From: Anaspis maculata
Lineage: Eukaryota > Arthropoda > Insecta > Coleoptera > Scraptiidae
NCBI GenBank assembly: GCA_949128115.1
Contig: OX421964.1
Location: forward strand, 36,820,177-36,884,176
Direction: 5' to 3'
DNA length: 64,000 nt
This document shows, in pieces, positions 34,187 through 45,454 of the stretch (position 1 is the first letter of the stretch; every line of letters begins with the position of its first letter). The notes under the pieces were generated by a model that made no database searches, had not been told where the DNA came from, and worked only from the letters and a program-made list of their open reading frames with translations. Both the position numbers and the translations under genes were made by a program.

Positions 34187-34995
34187 GGTAACCGCGAGCG
34201 ATACTGAATGTCGTCGATCACTTTCAGCAGTACCTACCTGTACGGCCGAAATTTTTTGGCAAGGATAGATCACGCTTTACTGATCTGGTTGCTCCAAGTG
34301 AAAAAATCCCCATGGACAACTGGTAAGATGACCAGAGAACCTGTAGCAGTACGACTTTGAGACCCAATACCAACTAAGTTATAGTTATGGCCACGCAAAA
34401 TGCAGAGCAGGTCAGGGCAGGCTCCGTTGACATTCCCACAGAGCTGGACCACAACTGCGGTGAAAAAAGACCAAAGAGAAAATTCATCTGTTGGCTTGCT
34501 GGTGGAAAGGATACATCTTATACAAAACAGACCGGGATGGGCAGAAATCTCGAGGGAAATATCGGAGTGTAGGGCTGTATGGCCCCAATGGAGCTTATTG
34601 AAGATGAATAGCGGACTGTTGAAAAGAGGATGAGTAAGCCCGAATGAGAAACAGGGAGTTAAGCTAGACACATCTTGGAATCAACAAAACCTTGGCGAAA
34701 GTATGCGAGAGGTTCTACTGGGTCAACTACCGGAATGACGTGGAAGTCTGGTGTCGACGGTGCGAAGTCTGAGCATCTAGCAAGGGGTCAAGGACCAGTA
34801 GCCAAAGACAGCCTGGAGGTGTCCAACCAGGGAGCTTCAACCTTAGCATGAGTAGTGATCGACAACCTGATAGGTCGATTCGGAGTGGCACTGGAGTCGC
34901 ACTCAAATCAAGAAATACATCCCTTTATCCAACGGCTTCCCTGTTTTGCTCGGAATAAGACCAGAATGACGCCTCTTCACCCACGGACTAATGAA
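34187..34995 (+). pseudogene. Gypsy pol fossil: RNase H and integrase N-terminal part
   Basis: After the 607-bp insertion: TYLYGRNFLARIDHALLIWL (about 34232-34291), the Gypsy RNase H motif (YLYGR-x-F-x-x-x-TDH-x-x-L-x-W). Then LGINKTLAKVCERFYWV near 34676-34726 and DVEVWCRRCEV near 34738-34770, the HHCC zinc-binding start of integrase with its Cys pair. The MTPLHPRTN motif (34968-34994) is the integrase TPLHPQSDG region. Frames change often. At about 34995 the 2.8-kb palindrome begins; the integrase continues beyond it at 37800. Confidence 0.8.
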
Positions 34996-35002
34996 ATAAA
35001 AT

Positions 35003-37799
35003 GCTCACAAATTGAAGTGGATATTTAAAAAAAAAGTTTTTTAAAAATCGCCAGAAAAATCTTGGAAATCACTCGATTGTGAAACCGCTTGCACTGTTTT
35101 GAAGAAAAATGTCAATATTTTCAAGAATTACTGAAGTCCCCCACAAAAATCACATGGATATGTCTAATACAGGGTGATGAAAAAAGTCGTTCAGTTTTGT
35201 TCTTTTTTAATCTAATGCAGGAGATTGTTCATTCACCCTGTACACCTATATTTATTTGAATCTTATAGTCTGTAGCTTACGTAACTCGTAAGTTTTTAGT
35301 TTTTTGCTTTCCGTTGCGTACTTACCGAAATATAGCCTTTTTACTTTCCAAAGTCATTTTGTCGATGAACAAATCCGGGGGGCCACTGGATTTTTTGGAA
35401 CTTACAAAACAATGCCACTTGGTACTTTTAGAACGATTTTTTGAGCAGATTCAAATGGAAGACTACATAAAAATAAACAGGGTGCCGCATGAACAAAGAA
35501 ATTAGTTTCTGACACCTTATTACAGGTTGTAGAAAATTTCATTATTTGAATTTTATGTCTAACAAGAAGAAATCTTCCATTACTGAAATTATTCTCGGGC
35601 GACCTTCTCCATGTTAGTGGGCTCGGTACACATTAAAAAACGGTACTATACGGCATTTAATGATACAGAAAATTCCTTTCGCATGAGTGTTCTACAAGGT
35701 CTATCAAACGATATTAGAAGGGGAAGCACAAAAGCTTCCCCTTAGGGGGGCCGCAGGGGGCCCTGTCAAGTTGACGGTCCAAGAACTCCCATCAAACCAT
35801 CTTTCAATTTCGTTGTATCACTCAAATGAGGATGATGTGACTCCATTGTGAATCTCGATGGCATTGGTCGCCATGTCTCTTTCATCCTTCATGCTTGAAA
35901 AAATAATTTCTTCGGGAGGTCAGAGAAATCACTTTTCATTTTTTTATACATACAATAGGATGCGAAGTTGGCATGTTTTGTATCTTAACCTGTTATTTGG
36001 CATTCCCAAAATCCTATTATGAAGTCAATTTTTCAAATTCTCAATTTCGGGTTGATTGGTAGGCTAAGAAGTAGGTATTTTTCAACATCCAGTCCACACG
36101 TACTTTTTTCAGTGTCCAACTGGAGGTTATTCAAATCATCATCAGGGGTGGATATACTGAACCAATTTCGAAACATTATGTCAAGAAAACCAATTCTAAA
36201 CCGCGCATAGAGAGTACACAAATTATTTTTCTTTCGGTCGGTCGAACTGCGATGCCTACTACGCCCGTCAGGGAGAGCGCCAGACTAAAACTGGATGAAA
36301 ACAGCATAAACGAATTCAAAACTGCCTGAAACACTCATTATGTGGTTCGGCATTCTACTCTGAGTCAGCACTCAGAGATTTGGTCAGTTTTGAATTTGTT
36401 TGGGCTGTTTTCATACTAGTTTAGTCTGGCGATGCTCAGCGCTCTCCCTGACGGGCGTAGTAGGCATCGCAGTTCGACCGACCGAAAGAAAAATAATTTG
36501 TGTACTCTCTATGCGCGGTTTAGAATTGGTTTTCTTGACATAATGTTTCGAAATTGGTTCAGTATATCCACCCCTGATGATGATTTGAATAATCTCCAGT
36601 TGGACACTGAAAAAAGTACGTGTGGACTGGATGTTGAAAAATACCTACTTCTTAGCCTACCAATCAACCCAAAATTGAGAATTTGAAAAATTGACTTCAT
36701 AATAGGATTTTGGGAATGCCAAATAACAGGTTAAGACACAAAACATGCCAACTTCGCATCCTCTTGTATGTATAAAAAAATAAAAAGTGATTTCTCTGAC
36801 CTTCCGAAGAAATTATTTTTTCAAGCATGGAGGATGGAAGAGACATGGCGACCAATGCCATCGAGATTCACAATGGAGTCACATCATCCCCATTTAAATG
36901 ATACAACAAAATTGAAAGATGGTTTGGTAGGAGTTCTTGGACCGTCAACTTGACAGGGCCCCCTGCGGCCCCCCTAAGGGGAAGCTTTTGTGCTTCCCCT
37001 TCTAAGATCGTTTGTTAGGCCTTGTAGAACACTCATGCAGAAAAATTTTTCTGTATCATTAAATGCCGTATGGAAATGGCTATCAACCCCACTATGTATG
37101 ATTCGGGCACTGCCAGTGGCCTGGAGTCGTATCTTTGCCCACCGATGACACTTTGTGATACGTTCACCAAATTGGCAATTTCTCTTTGCCTTGTACCATT
37201 CCGCAAGATATTTGCCACGATAATACCGAACTTATCTGGAGTTGATCTTTGCAACGGCATTTTGCTACTGATTATTTCGAAATATAATGAATCTCATAAA
37301 TGATTTTTTTTGCGACACCCTGTATACATCAGATGGTTGAGACGCCATACCTCCGTTGATTTTGAAATCTGCGCAAAAAATAGTTCTAAAAGTACCAAGT
37401 GGCAATGCTTTGTACAAAAAAGAATCCAGTAGTAGATTCATCGATAAAACGACTTTGGAAAGTGAAAAGGCTATATTTCGGTAAGTACGTAACGGAAAGC
37501 GAAAAACTAAAAACTGACGAGTTACATAAGCTACAGACTATAAGATCCAAGTAAATATAGGTGTACAGGGTGGATGAACAATCTCCTGCACGAGAGTAAA
37601 AAAGAACAAAACTAAACGACTTTTTTCATCACCCTGTATTAGACATATCCATGTGATTTTTGTGGAGGACTTCAGTAGTTCTTGAAAATATTGACTTTTT
37701 TTTCGAAACAGTGCAAGCAGTTTCACAATAAAGTAATTTTCAAGAATTTTCTGTCGATTTTAATTTTTTTTTTTCAAATATCTACTTCAATTTGTGAGC
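35003..37799. repeat. 2.8-kb palindrome inserted in the Gypsy integrase fossil
   Basis: The whole interval is an inverted repeat: ATGCTCACAAATTGAAGTGG at the left matches the complement at 37776-37799. Inner blocks pair all the way to a centre near 36360. An outward-facing CAGGGTG terminus flanked by TA occurs at 35170 and 37636, so an inner element 35170-37636 may be nested. Arms near the centre (36019-36300 against 36410-36700) are almost identical; outer arms differ by roughly 10 percent or more, with an unmatched stretch at 35480-35640. Internal blocks include GGGGAAGCACAAAAGCTTCC followed by CCTTAGGGGGGCC. Confidence 0.92.
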
Positions 37800-38326
37800 A
37801 GTTTAGTAGAGCGGTTCAACAGGACGATACAACAATACTTGTCAAAGGTGTCGATGAACATCAGCGAGACTGGCTGTCAAGCTACCACTCACGATACAAT
37901 GGGAGAGGTTCTGTGTGGTTTTTGGTCACGAACATCGTATTCCTTGTCACTTACCGTTTGACTTGACGATGATCCAAGAACTCTCCTAGAGTACCTCAAT
38001 AGCCTAAGGCAAAGAATGAGCAATGGCCGAAATACATAGTATGACGAATCCGTACTGCGACCGACCAAACGAAAACACGATATGGTCTGACCAACTTCGG
38101 AGAATTTCAAGCTGGTAAACTTGTGGGGCTGTACAATGCCCAACGCAGAAAAAGATGATCCCCGAAGTCCCTCGTGGGAGGGACCATACACCGTGGTCAA
38201 GATGAAAGTTACACACCTAAACCGACTTCACGGTATTGAGGGAATAACGAACTGCCTGATCGAGATGAATAGAGTTAAAATGGGGGTAGTGTTCCGAAAC
38301 TTGCTGGATATCACGACGCGCGAATA
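37800..38326 (+). pseudogene. Gypsy pol fossil: integrase C-terminal part
   Basis: Resumes exactly where the integrase was broken: VERFN-like codons (37809-37824), GVDEHQRDWLSSYHSRYN (near 37850-37900), then KLVNLWGCTMPNAEKDD and SPSWEGPYTVVKMKVTHLN (38112-38220), which match the Gypsy integrase C-terminal W-x-GPY-x-V-x-K motif. It ends in FRNLLDITTRE at 38326. No LTR or env is seen. Together with 32640-34995 this gives a single Gypsy copy in which order and orientation are preserved across two insertions. Confidence 0.8.
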
Positions 38327-38394
38327 AGATACATTTGCACAATAATTGGCGACGAAGCCCATGCATCGAGAGTTTGTCAAAATAGTCGCGAGGC

Positions 38395-38505
38395 CGATGG
38401 ACTTTTCTTTTTGGATATTAGCGGGAGAAACAGCATGGAAAACATATAGTAGGGAAAAGTAGGCAGGAAAGAACATGGCATTGAAGAACATAGCAGAAAG
38501 AAATT
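38395..38505. repeat. Decayed copy of the 15-bp minisatellite
   Basis: Units such as GGGAGAAACAGCATGG, GGAAAACATATAGTAGG and GAAGAACATAGCAGAAAG match the unit at 2848-3092, and a GAAATTCTTGCC end resembles the AATTCTTCGCC motif at 3417. It lies about 70 bp after the Gypsy fossil, as the left array at 2848 lies directly after the BEL/Pao fossil. Confidence 0.7.
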
Positions 38506-39540
38506 CTTGCCATAGACAGCTTCCATGCATGAATTGTTGATCCATGAGGCATCGCATCATATCATTCATTCGCAATATCTCATACAGCCCTCTTCCCTTA
38601 GTCCCCTTACTTTGAACAATGTCTTTCGCACTATACGTACTCTTCGACATAAGGTTGATTAGTGCCAGTGACGTGAGAAGTGCATATTCTGAGGCGTTAT
38701 CTGAAGAATATAGGTGCTCATAAGCTAATATTTCAATGGTAATTTGTGTTACCAGTGCGGAGTGCCTAGTGCCGCTCAAAACTATAGGTAGGTACCATAT
38801 TAAAGTTTCACATCACGCGCGATGCAAACGTGCACAACCCGGCAAACGAACAAAAAAAAAAGGGCTCACAAATCCGGATGGAATAAAGGGCCACAATTAA
38901 AACAAAAAGCAATCCGCACCGCGAGCGCTCGACGAAACCAGGCACCTCTCTCTGCCAGAATCCCCAGTTAATCAGTAAAATGGCGTCTACTGTTTTCCCA
39001 TGTGTTTTTATTGTGTTGTAAATTAAAACAGCCCGGGACAATGGGACCGGGAGCGGGTCTGTCGGCCTGCAGGACGTGTGCAAGGCTGCGATTGCCGCTT
39101 GAATGCGACCAACCGATGCCCATGGGGCCGCCGACACCGGCATCATCAGCAGCAGCTCGATTTTTTGCCAAGAGGAGTTTTCTCGTTTAGTTTTTCCATC
39201 CATCCGGAGTCGCATAATTCCCTTGTTCATACTGCCAAGTCCTGCTTTGAGGAGCGTATTATTTCCATATAGAGATGCTACTAAGTACTGAACGTTGAAA
39301 TAGGCAGGTACTAAATAGGTACGTAGATACGTGGGTGCCAATTAAGTACTTTATGTACGTAGCTTACGTATACCTACGTACCTCGCTTCGTACCTATTTA
39401 GTATACTTCAGTAGGTAGTAGTTGATTGTAGATAACCCAGCTGATGGCAATATTTGATTTTTGACGGGTAATTCAGGACCCTAGTCCGGAAGTTTGAGGC
39501 TTTAAGTTCGCATTTGATGATAGGTAAAGGCATGAAACTT
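38506..39540. other. Unassigned sequence
   Basis: Contains a stretch rich in GTACCTA/TACGTA words (39300-39420) and no recognisable gene. Confidence 0.35.
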
Positions 39541-39544
39541 ACTG

Positions 39545-39705
39545 GAAGGTGAGCGATTGTAGTGTAACCCTGGTCACGGCAACATTCTGTAATGTAATCG
39601 TGGCCGTGTCCCCATTTCTGTAGTGTATCCTGGTCACGGCACCACTTCTGTAGTGTATCGTAGTTTATCCTGGGTTACTACGGCATCATTCTGTAGTGTA
39701 ACCCC
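39545..39705. repeat. Short minisatellite with CTGTAGTGTA and GGTCACGGCA words
   Basis: About four irregular units containing TTCTGTAGTGTAWCC and TGGTCACGGCA, spaced about 40-55 bp. Confidence 0.7.
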
Positions 39706-40460
39706 GTTTTTGATGTTCGGCTGTGATCGTCGTTGTTTCCTCCCTTCCTCACGTCATTTACATTTTACCTACGTTGTGTTGAGTTCTCACTCGAGATGAG
39801 AATGTGTCGTTGGGGATGAGATTTGATTCTTGAATGAAACGCGAAAGAAATGCAAGCAAAATGAATATTTATTGAAAATCAATTGCAAAGTTTCAAATGA
39901 ATTTGTTTCTTTTCTCCAAAACACCTAACAACAAGAAATTGACAGTGGTGAAATGACACAACAAGAAAAAGAACATCAAAACACAAACAAATGAAACAAG
40001 GGAAATCACTACAAATTATTTAGACAAAGCAGGAATTTACAAGAATGAAATGAACACAAAATCAGATTAACAAAACAAAACAATAAATCATGAAACAGGT
40101 CAAGCTGTCAATTTGATCGCAAAGGAAAAGTGACGTATTCGCTGACAGGCACACATGGGAAGAACACGTCAAAGAAACCCCTGCGTATTGCCTGGTTGAT
40201 TGCTGGAAAATCTCTTCCCAAATGATCTGAACAAAGTCAAGTTTGAATGAGTCATCATGATGGAGTGACGGAGAAGTCACTCCAGTAATGCACTGATCAA
40301 GTCAGCGTGAATCGGTGCTTGAACCTCTTTGAAACGTTTGCGGCGTTTACAAGTTATTTACGTAACAACAAAAGGAAACTTTACGCTCAGCAATTGATTT
40401 TTCACTTTACAAACAGAAAAAGTCGAATTGATAGATGAATAAACAATAAAAAACGATCGG

Positions 40461-40574
40461 TAAACAAGTACATAAATCAGCAAGAAACAAGTGATCAGTG
40501 AACAAGTGGATAAATCAGCAAGAAACAAATGATCCGTAAACAAGTGGATAAACCAGCAAGAAACAAATGATAAA
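40461..40574. repeat. 38-bp tandem repeat, three copies
   Basis: Units begin at 40461, 40499 and 40537 (TAAACAAGTGGATAAATCAG then CAAGAAACAAATGATC). Minus-strand frames (repeated FLLIYVLVYR-like peptides) are artefacts of the repeat. Confidence 0.88.
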
Positions 40575-41402
40575 TAATGGTGTAGGTAAATCAACGGGGT
40601 AGATAAATAGAAACAAGAGACAGGTGAGAGATAAATAAGTAGAAAAGTTGAAGTTGGTCATACTTTTAGTGAGCAATTGGGAGGAAGAAGTATCTATAAC
40701 GCAGTCGCCCGAAATTCCCCAGAAGTTACCCATCAAAAACCCCCCAGATACATACTTACATTCAAAACAGAACAATGGTTAGTAAACAGTAATCACATAC
40801 AAGAAATAACAGTAAATACAAGAAAATCGACTCGAGCCAACCTGTGGCCCTCTCTTCGTCGTTATACATAATTTCCCCCCAAATAGGAAAAGGTTAGTAG
40901 ACTCAACAAGGCAGATTCATACGAGCAAGTGGTACCCCCCCCCCCAGGACACGGAGAAGCGTCAAGTCTCTCTTTCCTTCCTTTACTTTCATGTATAACC
41001 CGACATTGAACAATGAAATGAGAATAAATCATGAAAAGTACTGTTCTCTACTTAGCGGCTGATTTTGGGCGTAGCAGAGTCTCTTTTTTGTCGTCTTACT
41101 GTTTGTGACGTGACTTGTGGAGAAGAAAGAAACAATTAATGAAACCTCGAAGTACGCGCGATAGCGCGACCTTCAAGTCACGTCATGAGTGCGCAAAAAG
41201 CACACCCACTAGATTTACGGCTTTTGCCATCAATATTAAGATCATTTGAGAGTAGATGAATTACAAAAACTAAAAGCAGTGCGAAGCACCTTGATTTCAA
41301 AGGGGAAAACGGCGGGTTATGCAAGCCCGTTGAGAACAAAGAGAACAAAGCATTTCGTGTTATGTACAATAGTTTTGCGGACAAAATAGGTATCAAAATG
41401 CA

Positions 41403-41915
41403 TAGATAGATAGATAATATTTTATTTGTTCAGTACAAAAAAAAATAATGTACATGTTTTGCCTGTAAGGCGTAGAACGCGTCATGACTAGTTACTAAAA
41501 AATTAAGATAATGAAATATAAAATATTTACAAAACATACAGAAATATATAGAAAATAAATTGTACAAAAACATAAAAACATTACATGAAATTTTCAACAA
41601 AATATATACAAAAACATTACAACAGATTCCAAATTCTATATATCCTTGTCAGAAAAAAATTCATTGAGGTCATAGTAAGGCCTTCTGAACTAATATGGCA
41701 TGGAGAGAAACCCGAAGCCGTCTCATAGGGAGACTGCGCAGCTCTAAAGAAAACTTATTAAAGATTTTTGTTGTCATAAATTCCACGTTTTTCTGGAGAA
41801 AGCTGAAGTTGTATTTGTCGCAAGATAAATCTTGCCTATTTCGCGTATCGTGACCATGACCAACATTACCGAGAAGGTCCATATTTCGTTTGACAAACAA
41901 CACACTCGTATATAT
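41403..41915 (-). pseudogene. 5'-truncated LINE, ORF2 C-terminal end and 3' tail
   Basis: On the minus strand the frame reads SVLFVKRN, then GHDTRNRQDL, then FMTTKIFNKFSLELRSL, and stops at 41670. This matches the end of CR1/Jockey-type ORF2 and parallels the copy at 28915-29478 (LYIFQCLI, HDYRTRNRD, NKLPLEIVHL), although divergent from it. About 250 bp of 3' UTR follow, with AATAAA and a TCTA-repeat tail (TAGATAGATAGATA on the plus strand at 41404). The 5' end stops at the TA beside the palindrome at 41917; no upstream ORF2 sequence is recognised on its far side. Confidence 0.8.
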
Positions 41916-41916
41916 A

Positions 41917-42964
41917 AAGTGCGCAACAAATATGTTGTCGCGAGGGAAAAATTGGTCCGAGTTTGGACCCCAATAACTTTTGAATGCCAAGAACAATTTT
42001 GATTCTGTTTTGACGGTGAGTGAGATCAGTTTTTCCGTTATTCACGTTCAGGAAGTGAAGATCTGGAAGCTTCATGTAAAATATCTACAGGGTGAAATGT
42101 AAAACAGTACAAAATTTTTGCAAATTAAACGGACCCCCATTTTCAGAATAATTTTTTTTCTCAAATGCAAACGGGAGGATTATGAAGCGTTATGTTTTAG
42201 CTTGCGCCCAGTTTCGAAATTTTTGACATCGGAAGTATGGTTCTGACTTTATGATTTTTTTCTCTTGTAAGATGCTGATTTATCCTATCGGTACAAAGAA
42301 GACTATGTTATTCTGATGATGGCAGGTTGCAATTCACGAGTATTGTTGCTTGAACGGTTCTCATCAACTTAACTTGCAGACCATCTGGAATACCTTGATC
42401 AAGACTTCAAAAAAGGGGCCCATTCGAAATGGGCGACACAGCTGTTTTTCTTAAAAATTGAATTTAATCAGATTTTCACAACTGAAACAAACTTTCTTTG
42501 TTATTTTGACCTCCTGAACATGATGCTGATGTTCAATTTTAGTTTTTGATGATGACAGGCTCCCTGGGCTAACATAGTCTTTCTTGTAGCGATAGGATAA
42601 CTCAGCATCCTCAAAGAGAAAAAAAATCATAAAGTCGGAACCACAGTTCCGATTCCAAAAATTCTAAAACTGAGCGCAAGCCAAAACATCACGCTTTATG
42701 ATCCTCTCATTTGCATTTGTGAAAAAAAATTATTCTGAAAATGGGGGTCCGTTTAATTTGCTAAAATTTTGCACTGTTTTACATTTCACCCTGTAAATAT
42801 TTTACATGAAGCTTCCTGATCTTCACCTTTTGAAGGTGAATAACGGAAAGACTGATCTCACTAACCGTGAAAACGAAACCAAAATAGTTTGTGTCATTCA
42901 AAAGTTATTGTGGTCCAAAGTCGGACCAATTTTTCCCTCGCGACAACATATTTGTTGCGCAGTT
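41917..42964. mobile_element. Palindromic TA-flanked element, outer shell
   Basis: The ends AAGTGCGCAACAAATATGT and complement of AACTGCGCAACAAATATGT are flanked by TA at 41915-41916 and 42965-42966. Outer arms 41917-42087 and 42794-42964 pair through GTTGTCGCGAGGGAAAAATT, ACTTTTGAATG and CGTTATTCACGTTC blocks. The centre is occupied by 42088-42793. Confidence 0.88.
42088..42793. mobile_element. Inner palindromic CAGGGTG element
   Basis: Ends CAGGGTGAAATGTAAAACAG and complement, flanked by TA at 42086-42087 and 42794-42795. The arms pair through AAACGGACCCCCATTTTCAG and TTTTAGCTTGCGC to a centre near 42440. No coding content. Confidence 0.9.
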
Positions 42965-43810
42965 TAAATGGTAAGTGGGTATACTCGTATACATGATTTG
43001 GTAAGTGGGTGGAAGCCAGAAATTCGATACAATGATCAGTGAAAAACTAACCTTAAGTTCATAAAAACGACGAACACTCATTGCACTTAAAATCACGTGT
43101 TCTTCACCACAGCTGATTCTCTTCTCTCCCTGCCCGTGGCTACCGCTCGCCCGGCTCGCCTAGCGCAGCGCCATCTTCCTCTCCCATCGGCAAACGCTAC
43201 GAACGTCAACGACCGTACCTACTTCAGGCACCAACGTACAAACAAAACAAAGAGGGAATACCACACGATTAAGGGGTTTCTGAAGCGACTAAAAAAGTTG
43301 TTGACGGGAATCGGTTTCATTTAATTTTTTTCGTCAAGTGGAAACTCCTCCAAAAAGAAAATATATAGACAATACAAATAGAGAAGACCATATGTTATCA
43401 CCACCGTCGTCACGGATAGTGGGGCATCAAAAATCAGCCAACCTTTTTTTGAATGATGGACTCGCCTGGTTCCCACGCAACCGTAAAAGTCTGTGACGAC
43501 AATATGGTCTTTTTTTATTTGTATTGTCTACAGGGTGGTGAAAATTTCGATGCTCACCATTGGTATCTTGGAAACGGTAAGAGATACGAGGTCGGTTAAA
43601 TTAGAAAAAAGTTGCGCATTCTTGTGGTGATTGACAATCTGAAAAGAGACTAACCTAGAATATTTTGATAGGTTTACGATTTATCACGAAAAAACTGAAA
43701 ATTTTGATTTCAGAAATTATTTTTTATCTTTCCAACCATTCAAGCTATTTCAATCAAACTTGATAGTTTCATGTTTTTGATCACTCCGAGTCGATCTACG
43801 TTGGCAGAAA

Positions 43811-44470
43811 TTTCCCAGGCCTTCTGGATGTCAAATTATGATAGTCAACTTTTGTTTTTCTCATGGCCGCCATATTGGATTTTTGCACTAATAGGTAGAG
43901 AAAAAAATTAGCTTTCTGAATTAATAACCAACATGTTTTTTTCATGACATTTTTAGCGTCACATTTAGAAATTTTCATAAATTATTGACAAAATCAGGAA
44001 TGCTTTGGAAAACAATTGAAATATTATCAATTTTCCAGGCCTTCCAGATGTCAAATTATGATAGTCAACTTTTGTTCTTCTTATGGCCGCCATATTGGAT
44101 TTTTGCACTAATAGATAGAGAAAAAAATTAGCTTTCTGAATTAATAACCAACATGTTTTTTTCATGACATTTTTAGCGTCACATTTAGAAATTTTCATAA
44201 ATTATTGACAAAATCAGGAATGCTTTGGAAAACAATTGAAATATTATCAATTTTCCAGGCCTTCCAGATGTCAAATTATGATAGTCAACTTTTGTTCTTC
44301 TTATGGCCGCCATATTGGATTTTTGCACTAATAGATAGAGAAAAAAATTAGCTTTTTGAATTAGTAACCAACATGTTTTTTTATGACATTATTAGCGGCA
44401 AATTTTGGAATTTTCATAAATTATTGACAAAATCGGGAATGCTTTGGAAAACAATTGAAATATTATCAAT
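43811..44470. repeat. 220-bp tandem triplication confined to one palindrome arm
   Basis: Three direct copies start at TTTCCCAGGC 43811, TTTTCCAGGC 44031 and 44251, exactly 220 bp apart. Copies 1 and 2 are nearly identical and copy 3 has several changes. The corresponding right arm (about 44935-45130) holds a single copy. Minus-strand frames beginning MKISKCDAKNVMKKTC recur with the repeat and are not genes. Confidence 0.95.
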
Positions 44471-44514
44471 AGCAACAACAAAAAAAGACAGATTGTATTC
44501 AATTGACGTATCTA

Positions 44515-44642
44515 GGGGCTCGATACCAAGTTTCAGGCGCGAAGTTTGGGACGGCGTACAGCGCGGTCTGATTGGTTGGTATCCGCCGTTGCTATGGTAA
44601 CGGCACTTACGGCGGTCTCAGCCCCAACTTGGTATCGAGCCG
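44515..44642. mobile_element. 128-bp TA-flanked MITE with an empty site in the other arm
   Basis: Ends GGGGCTCGATACCAAGTT and AACTTGGTATCGAGCCG, flanked by TA at 44513-44514 and 44643-44644. The opposite palindrome arm (44880-44910, complement) has the uninterrupted sequence GACGTATCTAACTTCGTAAT, so the insertion point and the single-TA target are directly shown. Confidence 0.93.
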
Positions 44643-45454
44643 TAACTTCTTAATCGTGTTTTGTGCTTGTTTGTACCAAGAGCTCATAAATCAAATGAGT
44701 CAAGGGTGCCTGTGAATTCAAAAACGTCTGTCGAAACTAGGGTAATCCTTACTCCTTTTCTAATAAATTTGTCAAACTTTAACAAGAACGATATGCTAGT
44801 TCCGACAGACGTCTTTGAACTCACAGACACCCTTGACCCATTCAATTTATGAACTACCGGTACAAACAAGCACAAAACACGATTACGAAGTTAGATACGT
44901 CAATTGCACACCATCTGTCACTTTTTTGATGTTGCTATTGATAATATTTCAATTGTTTTTCAAAGCATTCCCGATTTTGTCAATAATTTACGAAAATTTC
45001 AAAATTTGACGCTTAAAATGTCATGAAAAGAACAAGTTGGTTACTAATTCGGAAAGCTATTTTTTTTCTCCATCTATTAATGCAATAATCCAATATGGCG
45101 GCCATAAGAAAAACAAAAGTTGACTACCAAGTTTGATTGAAATAGCTTAAATGGTTGGGAAGATGAAAAATAATTTCTAAAATCAAAATTTTCAGTTTTT
45201 TCGTGATAAATCGTAGACCAATCAAAATATTCAAAGTCTCTTTTCAGATTGTCAATCGCAACAAAAATGCGCAACTTTTTTCTAATTTAACCGACCTCGT
45301 ATCTCTTACCGTTTCCAAGATACCAATGGTGAGCATCGAAATTTTCACCACCCTGTATACGGGAATCGCTATCAAATTTTGAAAATTCCTAAAAAATTTT
45401 GAAAATTTCTGGAAATTTTTTATTTCGATTTTTGAAAATCCAAAAACCAGATTA

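Larger units (their letters stand above)
43531..45355. mobile_element. 1.8-kb palindromic CAGGGTG element
   Basis: Ends CAGGGTGGTGAAAATTTCGA and complement, flanked by TA at 43529-43530 and 45356-45357. Arms pair through CGTTTCCAAGATACCAATGG, GTTGCGCATTT and TGATAAATCGTA blocks, and a final pair GACAGACGTCTTTGAACTCA near the centre (about 44770). The left arm holds a threefold tandem repeat (43811-44470) and a small MITE (44515-44642) that the right arm lacks. Confidence 0.9.

Noticed and set aside
36019..36700. Matching 62- to 84-codon frames on opposite strands
   Set aside because: They are mirror images produced by the palindrome and have no recognised domain.
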